From assembly GCF_005503145.1 (NCBI RefSeq), contig NZ_SCNV01000007.1, forward strand, positions 62,001 to 126,000: 64,000 bases of DNA, read 5' to 3'. Shown here one piece after another: positions 1-9,232 of the stretch; within the stretch, counting starts at the first letter, position 1, and each line of letters begins with the position of its first letter. Both the position numbers and the translations under genes were made by a program. A model generated the notes under the pieces. That model made no database searches. It was not told the DNA's origin and saw only the letters and a list, made by a program, of their open reading frames with translations. Source of the stretch: Burkholderia sp. 4M9327F10. GTDB lineage: Bacteria; Pseudomonadota; Gammaproteobacteria; Burkholderiales; Burkholderiaceae.

Positions 1-1344
1 GTGTTCGGCGCAGGCGCAACGGGCTTCTTCGCGCTGCCCTATACGATCCTGATCTATCCGTTCGCCTTCGTGGTGTTCCCCAAGCTCTGGAGCATTGCGA
101 AACGTCAGGGCTACGTGACGTCCGCGGACTTCGTCAATGCCCGCTACGGCAGCCGGATGCTCGCGCTGGCAGTGGCCGTGACCGGCATCGTCGCCACCAT
201 GCCGTATATCGCGCTGCAACTGGTCGGGATCGAAGTGGTGATCGGCGCGCTCGGTTTCGACACCACGGGCTTTGTGGGCGATCTGCCGCTCATCATCGCC
301 TTTGCGATTCTCGCTGCCTACACCTACACGTCGGGCTTGCGCGCGCCGGCCATGATCGCGGTGGTCAAGGATCTGCTGATCTACGTTACGATCGCCGCTG
401 CCGTGATCGTGATTCCGCCGCAACTGGGCGGCTTCGGCCATATCTTCGGCGCGGTGCCGCCGGCCAAGCTGCTGCTCAAGGCGCCGGACGTGTCGAGCCT
501 GAATGGCTACAGCGCGTACGCCACGCTGGCAGTCGGTTCGGCGCTGGCGCTATTCCTCTATCCGCACTCGATTACCGCGGTGCTTTCGTCGAAGTCGGGT
601 AATACGATCCGCCGCAATATGGCGATGCTGCCGGCGTACTCGCTGGTGCTCGGCCTGCTTGCGCTGCTCGGCTTCATGGCGCTGGCGGCCGGCGTGAAAG
701 ACATGCCGGAATTTGCCCCGTACTTCAAGGCATTCGGCCCGAACTTCGCGGTGCCGGCGTTGTTCCTGCATTTCTTCCCGTCGTGGTTCGTCGGGGTCGC
801 ATTTGCCGCCATCGGTATCGGCGCACTGGTGCCGGCTGCGATCATGTCGATTGCCGCGGCCAATCTGTACACGCGCAATATCCACAAGGAGTTCATCAAC
901 CGCGGCATGACGACGGAGCAGGAGACCAACATCGCCAAACTGGTCTCGCTGATCGTCAAGGTGGGTGCGGTGGCCTTCATTCTGGGCTTGCCGCTCACGT
1001 ACGCGATCCAGTTGCAATTGCTGGGCGGCATCTGGATCATCCAGACGCTGCCGGCGATCGTGCTCGGTCTCTACACGCGCATGCTCGACTATCGCGGCCT
1101 GCTGCTCGGCTGGGCAGTCGGCATTGTGACCGGCACGTGGATGGCCATCTCGCTGAAGCTCGCGGGTTCGATCTTCACGATCCACCTGTTCGGGCTCGCG
1201 ATCCCCGGCTATGCGGCGGTGTGGTCGCTGGTGGTGAATCTGGTGGTGGCGGTGGTGGTGAGCCTGCTGGTGCGCGCGGCCGGCATGAAGCACGCCGAAG
1301 ATCGCACCCGGCCTGAAGACTATCTGGACGTGGTGGAAAGCTAG
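1..1344 (+). CDS. Sodium:solute symporter (SSS family), MctP-like monocarboxylate permease, 5'-truncated
   Basis: This is an inner-membrane cation/solute symporter. The visible 447 residues form about eleven hydrophobic helices of the SSS fold, beginning inside the protein (FGAGATGFFALPYTILIYPF), so roughly the first 50-60 residues lie before the window; the GTG at base 1 is just an internal Val codon. Patterns such as ADFVNARYGSR and YTYTSGLRAP are typical of the family and resemble MctP-type monocarboxylate (lactate/pyruvate) permeases. Substrate is inferred from similarity only. It ends 35 bases before a strong terminator. Confidence in the family is high, in the substrate moderate. Confidence 0.85.
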   Translation: MFGAGATGFFALPYTILIYPFAFVVFPKLWSIAKRQGYVTSADFVNARYGSRMLALAVAVTGIVATMPYIALQLVGIEVVIGALGFDTTGFVGDLPLIIAFAILAAYTYTSGLRAPAMIAVVKDLLIYVTIAAAVIVIPPQLGGFGHIFGAVPPAKLLLKAPDVSSLNGYSAYATLAVGSALALFLYPHSITAVLSSKSGNTIRRNMAMLPAYSLVLGLLALLGFMALAAGVKDMPEFAPYFKAFGPNFAVPALFLHFFPSWFVGVAFAAIGIGALVPAAIMSIAAANLYTRNIHKEFINRGMTTEQETNIAKLVSLIVKVGAVAFILGLPLTYAIQLQLLGGIWIIQTLPAIVLGLYTRMLDYRGLLLGWAVGIVTGTWMAISLKLAGSIFTIHLFGLAIPGYAAVWSLVVNLVVAVVVSLLVRAAGMKHAEDRTRPEDYLDVVES

Positions 1345-1378
1345 GCCCTTTCCTTTCTCCCTGAGTCCCGCACAAAAC

Positions 1379-1411
1379 AAAACGCCCGCAACGAAAATTT
1401 GCGGGCGTTTT
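1379..1411 (+). terminator. Rho-independent terminator after the symporter gene
   Basis: A perfect 13-bp stem (AAAACGCCCGCAA paired with TTGCGGGCGTTTT) with a 7-base loop is followed by a T-rich stretch. It lies 35 bases after the symporter stop codon and ends that transcription unit before the FUSC gene. A and T runs on both flanks could let it work in both directions. Confidence 0.85.
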
Positions 1412-1461
1412 GCATTTTTGGTGCACGATAGCTATATCGCATCTCCAGTCCCCGGGCGCCC

Positions 1462-2598
1462 ATGTCTTCTGCCGATTCCGATCCTGTGATGCCGCGCCGC
1501 ACGAGCGCCAACCGCATTCTCAGGGCGATCACCTCGCCGTATTACCGTTACCGGCACGCCAAACTGCTCCATAGCGTGCGGGTCGGCCTCGCGATGATGG
1601 TGTCGATTATCGCCACGACCGGCATCAATATTCCGCACGGCATCTGGTCGTCGGTGACGCTGCTGGTGGTGATCGGCGGCCTGCAGCATCACGGCAACAT
1701 CCGCAAGAAGGCCACGGACCGGGCGGCGGGGACGCTGCTCGGCGCGGCCATCGGGCTCGCGCTGATCCTGCAGCAGAACCTGATCGGCTCGCTGTGGGTG
1801 ACCTATGTCCTGATGTCCGTGGTGGCGGCCATCTGCGCCTGGTACGCGATCGGCAAGGGCGGCTATGTCGGGCTGCTGACGGCGATCACCATGTGCATCG
1901 TCGCGGGCCACGGCGACAACCTGATCGACACGGGCCTCTGGCGCACGCTGAACGTGCTGATCGGCATTGTGATCGCGCTGGCGTTCTCGTTTGCCTTGCC
2001 GCTGCATGCGACCTATTCATGGCGCTATCTTCTCGCCGACAATCTGCGCGGCTGTGCGCGGATTTATACCTGCCTCGTGAGCAATAAGGCTCTCGATGCG
2101 AACGACCAGATCAAGGCCTTTCTGGAGTTGAACGCGCGGCTCGTCCAATTGCGTGCACTGATGCCCTCGGTGGCGAAGGAGATCGAGGCGCCACCGGGGA
2201 AACTGGAAGAGATACAGCGCGTGCATCGCTCGGTGTTGAGTGCGCTGGAAATCATGGCGACTGGCGCGTTGGCGCATGCGGATCAGGCAGCGCGGGCGGC
2301 GTTCGCGCGGCAATGCGGCGCGGAGGCGCGGGCCGTGCGAGCCATGCTGCTGTCGATGGCCCGAGGTTTGCGCTTCGGCGGCGCGGCGCGCTTCCTGGCG
2401 CCACAGGTTGTGCTGGCGCGTGTGCCGGGCGCCGCGCTCGGGTCGCACCTGGCCCCCGAACTGCAGGGCCCCTACTGGCTCGGCGAGCGCATGATCGAGC
2501 AGGTCGACCACCTGCGGGCGCTGCTGCTGGAGACGGAACCGAACTGGAATATCGAGCGGCACGGGGTGCACGCCCGTTTTGCGACTACGCCGCGTTAA
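1462..2598 (+). CDS. FUSC-family inner-membrane protein
   Basis: This 378-residue protein belongs to the fusaric-acid-resistance/aromatic-acid efflux-like (FUSC, YccS-type) superfamily. After a basic cytoplasmic N-terminus (about 1-30) come six hydrophobic segments in residues 35-180, including GIWSSVTLLVVIGGLQHHGN and the conserved basic stretch RKKATDRAAGTLLGAAIGL. A soluble helical C-terminal half (about 190-378) follows. It is much shorter than the double-repeat efflux proteins of about 700 residues and has no membrane-fusion partner nearby, so actual efflux is uncertain. It stands alone between a terminator and an 11-bp repeat tract. Confidence 0.8.
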   Translation: MSSADSDPVMPRRTSANRILRAITSPYYRYRHAKLLHSVRVGLAMMVSIIATTGINIPHGIWSSVTLLVVIGGLQHHGNIRKKATDRAAGTLLGAAIGLALILQQNLIGSLWVTYVLMSVVAAICAWYAIGKGGYVGLLTAITMCIVAGHGDNLIDTGLWRTLNVLIGIVIALAFSFALPLHATYSWRYLLADNLRGCARIYTCLVSNKALDANDQIKAFLELNARLVQLRALMPSVAKEIEAPPGKLEEIQRVHRSVLSALEIMATGALAHADQAARAAFARQCGAEARAVRAMLLSMARGLRFGGAARFLAPQVVLARVPGAALGSHLAPELQGPYWLGERMIEQVDHLRALLLETEPNWNIERHGVHARFATTPR

Positions 2599-2625
2599 AA
2601 GCAAGGGCAGGGTAACGGGCGGGTC

Positions 2626-2702
2626 AAGGGCAGCTAAAGGGCAGCTAAAGGGCGAGTGAAGGGCAGCTAAAGTGCGGGTGAAGGGCAGGCGAAGGCCAGC
2701 TA
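2626..2702. repeat. 11-bp tandem repeat, seven copies
   Basis: Seven consecutive imperfect units of AAGGGCAGCTA run head to tail just after the FUSC stop codon; degenerate units extend to about 2603. Variants include AAGGGCGAGTG, AAGTGCGGGTG and AAGGCCAGCTA. Because 11 is not a multiple of three and most units supply TAA or TGA across the junction, the tract carries stop codons in all forward frames. Function unknown. Confidence 0.8.
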
Positions 2703-2734
2703 AAAGCCGGCGATTCGCCTTCCCACGCCGACGC

Positions 2735-3151
2735 TTAGCTCGTATGCGGAATAGTCACCATCCAGCCGATCCCAAACTTGTCGGTCAGCATGCCAAAGCC
2801 CTCGGTCCAGAACGTGGCCTGCCACGGCATATTGACCGTGCCGCCTTCGGCCAGCGCGTTAAAGAGCTTTTCGCCGTGGGCGAGGTCATCGGCAGTCAGC
2901 GAAAGGCTGAAGCCCTTGTGAGTCACGCTTTCGCTCATGCAGTCGTCGGCCACCATCAGGATGGTCGAGCCGACCTTGACCGAGGCGTGCATGACCTGAT
3001 TGTCGAATTTCGGATTGGCCGGATGGCCCGCGTCGGGCGGTGCATCCTTGTAATGCATCTTGAACAGCACTTCGGCGCCGATCTTCTCGGTATAGAAGGC
3101 CAGTGCTTCTTCGCAGCGGCCGCCGAAAAATACATAAGGCTGGATTTCCAT
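2735..3151 (-). CDS. VOC family protein (PhnB/glyoxalase-like)
   Basis: A 138-residue protein of the vicinal oxygen chelate fold, PhnB-like subgroup. The N-terminus MEIQPYVFFGGRCEEALAFY and the later motifs GDDCMS-like (VADDCMSES), FSLSLTADD and WMVTIPH are typical. The start used here follows a GGGAG ribosome site 6 bases upstream; a longer frame adds 18 unsupported residues. Members bind small molecules or metals, but most, including this one, have no known reaction. A second family member lies at 54653-55120. Confidence 0.85.
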   Translation of the reverse strand: MEIQPYVFFGGRCEEALAFYTEKIGAEVLFKMHYKDAPPDAGHPANPKFDNQVMHASVKVGSTILMVADDCMSESVTHKGFSLSLTADDLAHGEKLFNALAEGGTVNMPWQATFWTEGFGMLTDKFGIGWMVTIPHTS

Positions 3152-3323
3152 CGTCGTCTCCCATGCGATTGAGTGCGAAAGTATTGACTCGCGCGGCACA
3201 GTCACCGTCCGAGCGGACAGAACAACGCCACAGCGAACGATTGTAGTCGTCTGCTGTGGCGTCGATTGTGAAACGTGGTGAAATCTTCCGGGGACCTCGC
3301 CGAAGGTCCCGTGTTGCGCCTCT

Positions 3324-4277
3324 TTAACGCAGTTCTTCGATCAGCTTTTCGAGCTTGACGGCGTCGGCCGCGAAGGCGCGAATCCCTTCGGCGAGCTTTT
3401 CGGTGGCCATGGCTTCGTCGTTGACGAGGAAGCGGAACGACGATTCGTCGACCGGCACGCGTTCAATGGCCGCATTCTGGCCCAGCTCCGGCGACAGCTT
3501 GCGCTCGACCTTCTCAGTGCTGTCCTGCAGCTTTTGCAGCAGGTCGGGGCTGATCGTCAGCAGGTCGCAGCCGGCCAGTTCGAGCACCTGGCCCGGGGTG
3601 CGGAAGCTCGCGCCCATCACCTCGGTCTTGTAGCCGAACTTCTTGTAGTACGCATAGATGCGGCGCACCGACTGCACGCCCGGATCGTTCGCGCCGCCGT
3701 CTTTCGCCTCGTCCCAGGCGCTGCCGGCGTTCTTCTTGTACCAGTCGTAGATGCGGCCGACGAACGGCGAGATCAGTTGCGCGCCCGCTTCGGCGCAGGC
3801 AGCGGCCTGGGCGAGCGAGAACAGCAGCGTCATGTTGCAGTGGATGCCGTCTTTCTGCAGTTGCTCTGCCGCGCGGATGCCTTCCCATGTGGAGGCGAGC
3901 TTGATCAGGATGCGTTCGCGGCCGATGCCGGCGGCTTCGTACAGCTTGATCAGCTCATGGCCTTTGTCGATCGAGCCTTTGACGTCGAACGACAGGCGTG
4001 CGTCGACTTCGGTCGAGACGCGGCCCGGGATGATCTTGAGGATTTCGGTGCCGAAGGCGATCAGCAGGTGATCGATGATGGCGCCGACCGGCTTGGACGC
4101 GTGGTCGCGCACGGTTTTTTCGAGCAGCGGACGGTAGTCGTCTTTCTGCACGGCCTTGAGGATCAACGACGGGTTGGTCGTCGCATCCTGAGGCTTGTAC
4201 TGCGCGAGTTGCTGGAAGTCACCGGTATCGGCGACGACGGTCGTGAATTGCTTGAGTTGATCGAGTGCGGTAGTCAT
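3324..4277 (-). CDS. tal: Transaldolase
   Basis: Transaldolase (317 aa, usual length for the TalB class) transfers the dihydroxyacetone unit from sedoheptulose-7-phosphate to glyceraldehyde-3-phosphate in the cytosolic non-oxidative pentose phosphate pathway. Visible signatures are ADTGDF with Asp17, DATTNPSLI near residue 31, and [11 protein letters not shown], where Lys126 is the expected Schiff-base lysine. The start has an AAGG site seven bases upstream. The gene is apparently monocistronic; 240 bases separate it from the divergently unrelated benE end upstream, with nothing recognisable in that gap. Confidence 0.97.
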   Translation of the reverse strand: MTTALDQLKQFTTVVADTGDFQQLAQYKPQDATTNPSLILKAVQKDDYRPLLEKTVRDHASKPVGAIIDHLLIAFGTEILKIIPGRVSTEVDARLSFDVKGSIDKGHELIKLYEAAGIGRERILIKLASTWEGIRAAEQLQKDGIHCNMTLLFSLAQAAACAEAGAQLISPFVGRIYDWYKKNAGSAWDEAKDGGANDPGVQSVRRIYAYYKKFGYKTEVMGASFRTPGQVLELAGCDLLTISPDLLQKLQDSTEKVERKLSPELGQNAAIERVPVDESSFRFLVNDEAMATEKLAEGIRAFAADAVKLEKLIEELR

Positions 4278-4518
4278 GTCGAGCCTTCAGGGCGCACAGG
4301 CGCAATGGTCCAAAAGTGGAGGTTGCCGCAAAGGTCACAGGAGCGGTTGCTCCGGCGACCTCGACTGCAGCATTTCACGCTGCGGTATCTCCCATGATGT
4401 TGCCGGGAAATGCCGCCCGATACTTCTATTCTATGGCGGATCGGATGATGGGGTTTTGACACCCGGGTTTTAAGCCCCGTTTTTTACACCCGCATTCACT
4501 GGTTCGGTCAGCCCGCGT

Positions 4519-5739
4519 TCAGGCTCTCCGCGCGTTCAGCACGAATTGCGTCAGCACGCCGGCCACGAGTCCCCAGAACGCCGAGCCGATCGACAGCAGC
4601 GTGAGGCCGGAGGCGGTCACCATGAAGGTGACCAGCGCCGCTTCACGCTGTTTCAGGTCCTGCATGGCGTTGGCGAGGCCGCTCATGATCGAGCCGAACA
4701 GCGCCAGCGCCGCCACGGAAACCACCAGCGCCTTCGGCAGCGAGGCGAACAGGGCGGCAATCGTCGCGCCGAAAATCCCGGCGATCAGGTAGAACACGCC
4801 AGCCCAGACGGCGGCGGTGTAGCGTTTGTTGCGATCCTCATGGGCTTCGGGGCCGGTACAGATGGCTGCCGTAATCGCCGCAAGATTGATGCCGTGCGAG
4901 CCGAACGGCGCGAGCAGCAGCGAAGCGATGCCGGTGGTGGCGATCAGCGGGGCGGACGGGGTCGTATAGCCGTCGGCGCGCAGCACGGCGATGCCCGGCA
5001 CGTTCTGCGAGGCCATTGCCACCACGAAGAGCGGAATCCCAATGCTGATGATCGCCGCGGCCGAGAAGGCCGGCATGGTCAGCACGGGTTGGGCGAGCGC
5101 CACATGGAAGCGGCTGAAGTCGAGCAGCCCGAGGCCGCCGGCGACCGCCGTGCCCACAATCAACGTGGTCACGATCGCATAGCGCGGAGCGAGGCGTTTG
5201 ATGACGAGATAGGTGAAGAACATCGCCAGCACCAGCGTGGTCTGGAATTGCGCGGCGCGGAAAATCTCAATGCCGATCTCGAACAGGATGCCCGCCAGCA
5301 AGGCGGAAGCGATTCCCGCGGGAATCTTCTTCATCAGCGTATCGAACCAGCCGGTCATGCCGACCACGGTGAGCAGCAGCGCGCAGACGATAAACGCGCC
5401 AATCGCCTGCGCATAGGCCACGTGCGGCAACGACGACACCAGCAGCGCGGCCCCCGGCGTCGACCAGGCAATCACGATGGGCGCGCGAAAGCGCAGCGAC
5501 AGGCCAATGGTGCACAGCGCCATGCCGATCGAGAGCGCCCAGATCCACGAAGAAATCTGCGCGTCGGACAGATGCGCTGCCTGACCCGCCTGGAACATCA
5601 GCACGAGCGAGCTGGTATAGCCGGTCATCATGGCGACGAAGCCGGCCACCAGCGCCGATAGCGAGGTGTCCGAGAACGGTCGCAGCCGCGCGGGCGGCGC
5701 GGCGGAAGGGGACAGCTCGGGGGATGAAGGCAAACTCAT
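4519..5739 (-). CDS. benE: BenE-family benzoate/aromatic acid transporter
   Basis: A 406-residue integral membrane protein with about twelve hydrophobic segments and the BenE signatures TGYTSSLVLMFQAGQAA, IAWSTPGAALL, FGSHGINLAAITAAICTG and MASQNVPGIAVL. BenE is a benzoate:H+ symporter in Acinetobacter. Here no benzoate-degradation genes (benABCD, catA) are adjacent, so the substrate is inferred from family only. The ribosome site before the ATG is weak. The gene lies downstream of the MoxR/VWA pair on the same strand, 60 bases away. Confidence 0.9.
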   Translation of the reverse strand: MSLPSSPELSPSAAPPARLRPFSDTSLSALVAGFVAMMTGYTSSLVLMFQAGQAAHLSDAQISSWIWALSIGMALCTIGLSLRFRAPIVIAWSTPGAALLVSSLPHVAYAQAIGAFIVCALLLTVVGMTGWFDTLMKKIPAGIASALLAGILFEIGIEIFRAAQFQTTLVLAMFFTYLVIKRLAPRYAIVTTLIVGTAVAGGLGLLDFSRFHVALAQPVLTMPAFSAAAIISIGIPLFVVAMASQNVPGIAVLRADGYTTPSAPLIATTGIASLLLAPFGSHGINLAAITAAICTGPEAHEDRNKRYTAAVWAGVFYLIAGIFGATIAALFASLPKALVVSVAALALFGSIMSGLANAMQDLKQREAALVTFMVTASGLTLLSIGSAFWGLVAGVLTQFVLNARRA

Positions 5740-5799
5740 GCAACAGGTCTCGGTTTTGTTATGGATAAGGTGGTGCGGCTCATCGGCACATTGGGGCGC

Positions 5800-6975
5800 T
5801 CATTTGCTGAGCACCCGCATCGCGGTCTCCAGACCGGCGAGCGTGAGAGGATACATCCGATGCCCGAGCACTTCGCGGATCACCGACACTGATTGCCGGT
5901 AATCCCACAGCCCTTCGGGTTCGGGATTGAGCCACGCGTAATGCGGGAAGTGGTCGGCGAGGCGCCGCAGCCACACCGCGCCGGCCTCGGGGTTGTTGTA
6001 TTCCACCGATCCGCCCGGCTGCAGCACTTCGTAGGGGCTCATGGTGGCGTCGCCGACGAAGATCAGCTTGTAGTCGGGCGTGAACTTGTGCAGCACGTCC
6101 CAGGTGGGCATGCGTTCGGCATGACGGCGCCGGTTGTTCTTCCACAGGAAGTCGTACACGCAGTTGTGGAAGTAATAGAACTCGAGATGCTTGAACTCCG
6201 CCTTGGCGGCCGAAAACAGTTCTTCGGTGCGCTTGATGTGGTCGTCCATCGAGCCGCCCACGTCGAGCAGCATCAGCACCTTCACGTTGTTGTGCCGCTC
6301 CGGCACCATCTTCAGATCGAGCCAGCCGGCGTTCGCCGCCGTGCTGCGGATCGTGTCGGGCAGATCGAGCTCTTCGGCGGCGCCTTCGCGCGCAAAGCGC
6401 CGCAGCCGCCGCAGCGCGACCTTGATGTTGCGCGTGCCGATCTCGACCTGGTCGTCGTAGTCCCGATAGGCGCGCGCCTCCCACACCTTGACGCCGGTGC
6501 GGTTGCCCGCCGAGTCTCCGCCAATGCGGATACCTTCCGGGTTATAGCCGCCGTTGCCGAACGGCGAGGTGCCGCCCGTGCCGATCCACTTGTTGCCGCC
6601 CTCGTGGCGTTCCTTCTGCTCGTCGAACAGTTCCTTGAGGCGCTCCATCAGCTTGTCGAGACCGCCCATGGCTTCGATCTGCGCCTTTTCTTCCGGCGAC
6701 AGGTCACGCTGCAGCTTCTTTTTCAGCCAGTCGAGCGGCACGTCGAGCGCCAGTTCCGACTTCGTTGCCACGCCGTTGAAATACGCGCCGAAGGCCTGGT
6801 CGAACTTGTCGAAATACTGCTCGTCTTTCACCAGCGTAAGACGGGCGAGATAGTAGAACTCGTCGAGCGAGGGCGCGATCACGCTGGCCTTGAGCGCTTC
6901 GAGCAGCGTCAGGTATTCCTTCACGGAGACCGGCAGCTTGGCGGCGCGCAACGAATAAAAGAAGTCGATCAGCAT
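5800..6975 (-). CDS. CoxE-like VWA domain protein
   Basis: A 391-residue cytosolic protein with an N-terminal helical region (MLIDFFYSLRAAKLPVSVKEY) and a C-terminal von Willebrand A domain. The metal-site motif reads LLDVGGSMDDH, so the usual DxSxS is DxGxS, as in other CoxE-type members. A glycine-rich patch (GTGGTSPFGNGGYNPEG) lies near residue 130. It follows the MoxR-type ATPase gene by 77 bases; such pairs act as chaperone/insertase modules that remodel or metal-load a target complex. A GGAGG site precedes the ATG. The client is not apparent. Confidence 0.88.
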   Translation of the reverse strand: MLIDFFYSLRAAKLPVSVKEYLTLLEALKASVIAPSLDEFYYLARLTLVKDEQYFDKFDQAFGAYFNGVATKSELALDVPLDWLKKKLQRDLSPEEKAQIEAMGGLDKLMERLKELFDEQKERHEGGNKWIGTGGTSPFGNGGYNPEGIRIGGDSAGNRTGVKVWEARAYRDYDDQVEIGTRNIKVALRRLRRFAREGAAEELDLPDTIRSTAANAGWLDLKMVPERHNNVKVLMLLDVGGSMDDHIKRTEELFSAAKAEFKHLEFYYFHNCVYDFLWKNNRRRHAERMPTWDVLHKFTPDYKLIFVGDATMSPYEVLQPGGSVEYNNPEAGAVWLRRLADHFPHYAWLNPEPEGLWDYRQSVSVIREVLGHRMYPLTLAGLETAMRVLSK

Positions 6976-7052
6976 GCGGTTTCCTCCGCGCGAGCGCCGG
7001 GCGGCTCACGCTCCGGCGCAAGACACGCGCCTGCTTCAGGCGCGCGTCGGGT

Positions 7053-7895
7053 TCAACGGTTGTTGCGGTTCATGAAAATGAGTCTTTCGAACAGGCTCAC
7101 GTCCTGCTCGTTCTTGAGCAGTGCGCCATGCAGCGGCGGGATGATCTGCTTGTGATCCGACGAGCGCAGCGCTTCGGCCGGGATGTCTTCGGCGAGCAGC
7201 AGCTTTAGCCAGTCGAGCAGTTCCGAGGTGGACGGCTTCTTCTTCAGGCCCGACACGTTGCGCAGTTCGAAAAAGCTCGCCATGGCCGCGGAGAGCAGGT
7301 CTTTCTTGATGCCGGGGTAGTGCACCTCGACGATCTGCTGCATCGTCACCGGGTCCGGGAACTTGATGTAGTGGAAGAAGCAGCGGCGCAGGAACGCATC
7401 CGGGAGCTCCTTCTCGTTGTTCGACGTGATGATGACGAGCGGGCGGTGCTTCGCGCGCACCAGCTCGTGCGTCTCGTAGACGTAGAACTCCATGCGGTCG
7501 AGTTCGCGCAGCAGGTCGTTGGGGAATTCGATGTCGGCCTTGTCGATTTCGTCGATCAGCAGCACGGTCTGCTGGTCCGCTTCGAACGCCTGCCACAGCA
7601 CGCCTTTGACGATGTAGTTGCGGATGTCCTTGACGCGCTCGTCGCCGAGCTGCGAATCGCGCAGGCGCGACACCGCATCGTACTCGTACAGGCCTTGCTG
7701 CGCCTTGGTGGTGGACTTGATGTGCCATTGCAGGAGCGGCATGCCGAGGGCTGCCGCGACTTCCTCGGCCAGCATGGTTTTGCCGGTGCCGGGCTCGCCT
7801 TTGATGAGCAGCGGCCGCTGCAGCGTCATCGCGGCGTTGACCGCAAGTTTGAGGTCGTCGGTGGCGACGTACTGCGAGGAGCCTTCGAAACGCAT
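7053..7895 (-). CDS. MoxR-family AAA+ ATPase
   Basis: A 280-residue MoxR-subfamily AAA+ ATPase. Walker A is GEPGTGKT near residue 40, Walker B is LLIDEIDKAD, and sensor 1 is VIITSNNEKELPDAFLRRC. The family start MRFEGSSQYVAT was chosen; an in-frame extension to 7982 would add 29 residues with no recognisable domain. It is upstream of and probably cotranscribed with the VWA gene. Such ATPases use ATP to remodel protein complexes together with the VWA partner; the two c-type cytochrome genes on the other side may be a hint to the client but this is inference. Confidence 0.92.
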   Translation of the reverse strand: MRFEGSSQYVATDDLKLAVNAAMTLQRPLLIKGEPGTGKTMLAEEVAAALGMPLLQWHIKSTTKAQQGLYEYDAVSRLRDSQLGDERVKDIRNYIVKGVLWQAFEADQQTVLLIDEIDKADIEFPNDLLRELDRMEFYVYETHELVRAKHRPLVIITSNNEKELPDAFLRRCFFHYIKFPDPVTMQQIVEVHYPGIKKDLLSAAMASFFELRNVSGLKKKPSTSELLDWLKLLLAEDIPAEALRSSDHKQIIPPLHGALLKNEQDVSLFERLIFMNRNNR

Positions 7896-8326
7896 GGCGA
7901 GACGCTCGTTCGGGGAAAAATTCCAGTATAAGTCAGAAGCCCTGTTGGGCCGAAACGCGCTGGCGTATGGTGTCATCCGCACCGGCTGCCGGTGCGCGGC
8001 CCGGTGGGCGGGCCGCGCGTGGCGCCGGGCAAGGTGCGGGTTTTCCCGCCGGCCGGCGGGGTGGCCCGGGCAAGTTCGGGCGCCCCGCGCAGGGTCTGTG
8101 CAAAAGCGCTGGAACGCCCGCCGTTATGGGGTTTGCGGCCGTCCGGCGGACCCGCCCGCGCGGTGCGAAAGCCCGCCGGACGGCCCCGCCCGCCAGGTGG
8201 ACGCCCGCGGCGGCAGCGCGGTACAATTAGCCCGATTTTTTTGGCCGCGTGGCAACCCTAGAACAAGAATGGTGCAGGCTGTTGCCTTTTCGGGCGCTCG
8301 TTTCCCCTCAAGCCAGGTTACATGCT
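7896..8326. other. Divergent GC-extreme intergenic region between moxR-like gene and cytochrome genes
   Basis: About 430 bases separate two divergent genes. Most is extremely GC-rich (GCCGG/CCGGC runs) and contains an inverted repeat with 13-base perfect arms (8137-8149 and 8173-8185) around a 23-base loop. A TACAAT box at 8222-8227 is a candidate -10 for the cytochrome genes, with no good -35. I see no protein-coding gene in it. Confidence 0.6.
8222..8227 (+). promoter_or_regulatory. Candidate -10 box (TACAAT) for the cytochrome pair
   Basis: TACAAT about 100 bases before the first cytochrome ATG, in a short AT-richer patch at the end of a GC-rich block. The same hexamer sits before rhlE, dnaE and msbA in this window. 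No clear -35 is visible. Confidence 0.3.
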
Positions 8327-8695
8327 ATGAATAAATTCGTCGGCAAACACGTCGTGATCGCAGCGCTGTCGGTTCTGGCGGGCTACGCGGCCAGTGCGCA
8401 GGCAGCGGATGTCGTCGGCAACGCCAAGGCGGGCCAGGGTAAGGTCGCGATGTGTATTGGCTGCCACGGCATTCCTGACTACCGCACGGCGTACCCGGAG
8501 GTCTACCGGGTGCCTATCCTCGGCGGCCAGAATCAGGCATACCTCGAAAATGCGCTGCACGCCTACAAGAAGGGCGACCGTCACTTCGACACGATGCACG
8601 CCATTGCCACCTCGCTGTCGGACCAGGATATTGCCGACATTGCCGCGTACTATGCGGCGCAGACCCCCGCTTCGAAAAACAATCCCTACAAGTGA
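8327..8695 (+). CDS. Class I c-type cytochrome, periplasmic
   Basis: A 122-residue monohaem cytochrome c. A signal peptide (about 1-26, ending AASAQA) is followed by the haem-attachment site CIGCH (Cys43, Cys46, His47); the likely axial Met is in HFDTMHAIATSLSDQDIADIAAYYA, a cytochrome c4/c553-type C-terminal motif. It should act as a periplasmic electron carrier. The reading frame extends upstream to 8249, but the signal peptide starts properly at the ATG used. A second cytochrome gene follows 60 bases later, presumably in the same operon. Confidence 0.9.
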   Translation: MNKFVGKHVVIAALSVLAGYAASAQAADVVGNAKAGQGKVAMCIGCHGIPDYRTAYPEVYRVPILGGQNQAYLENALHAYKKGDRHFDTMHAIATSLSDQDIADIAAYYAAQTPASKNNPYK

Positions 8696-8755
8696 CCGGT
8701 TGCGCTCATCCATCCAGTCACCAGGCTATTTAAATTTCGCGGGATAGGAGAATTC

Positions 8756-9139
8756 ATGAAGACGCCCCAACAGGCACTCCACACGGTTTTCAAAACTGCA
8801 TGTGCAGCGGCGGCAGTTTTCGGTCTGGCCGCAGCCAACCTGGCGCACGCCGCCGACGCCGATAACGGCAAGGTGCTGGCCGACGCGCACAACTGCGCGG
8901 CTTGCCACGGCGTGAATCTGAACAAGCCCGTGAGCCCGGAATACCCGCGGCTCGCCGGGCAGCATGCCGACTACATCTACTGGGCGCTGCGCCAGTATCA
9001 GATGGGCAATGGCAACCCGCACTTCGGCCGCAACAACGCGATCATGCAGGCGCAGGTGCAAAGCCTGTCGCAAAGCGATATGAAGGACCTCGCGGCCTAT
9101 ATCGAATCGCTGAACGGCGATCTGGTCGAAAAGAAGTAA
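8756..9139 (+). CDS. Class I c-type cytochrome, periplasmic (second of pair)
   Basis: A 127-residue monohaem cytochrome c with a signal peptide (cleavage likely after AHA, residue 32) and haem site CAACH (Cys47, Cys50, His51). The C-terminal SLSQSDMKDLAAYIESL helix and the Met in NNAIMQAQ are in the expected places. The ATG follows GGATAGGAG eight bases upstream. With its neighbour it probably forms a two-carrier unit, possibly donating to a terminal oxidase. The operon ends at the terminator just downstream. Confidence 0.9.
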   Translation: MKTPQQALHTVFKTACAAAAVFGLAAANLAHAADADNGKVLADAHNCAACHGVNLNKPVSPEYPRLAGQHADYIYWALRQYQMGNGNPHFGRNNAIMQAQVQSLSQSDMKDLAAYIESLNGDLVEKK

Positions 9140-9162
9140 GCGCGCGGTATTGCGCGGTGAAA

Positions 9163-9199
9163 ATGCAAAACACCCCGCCTGGAGCGGGGTGTTTTGCAT
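9163..9199. terminator. Bidirectional terminator between cytochrome and DUF1841 genes
   Basis: A perfect 16-bp stem (ATGCAAAACACCCCGC with its complement) around a 5-base loop lies between convergent genes. A- and T-runs inside both arms suit termination from either side. Confidence 0.85.
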
Positions 9200-9232
9200 T
9201 GAAGCGAGACGCCTGGCTGCCTGGTTGCCCAG

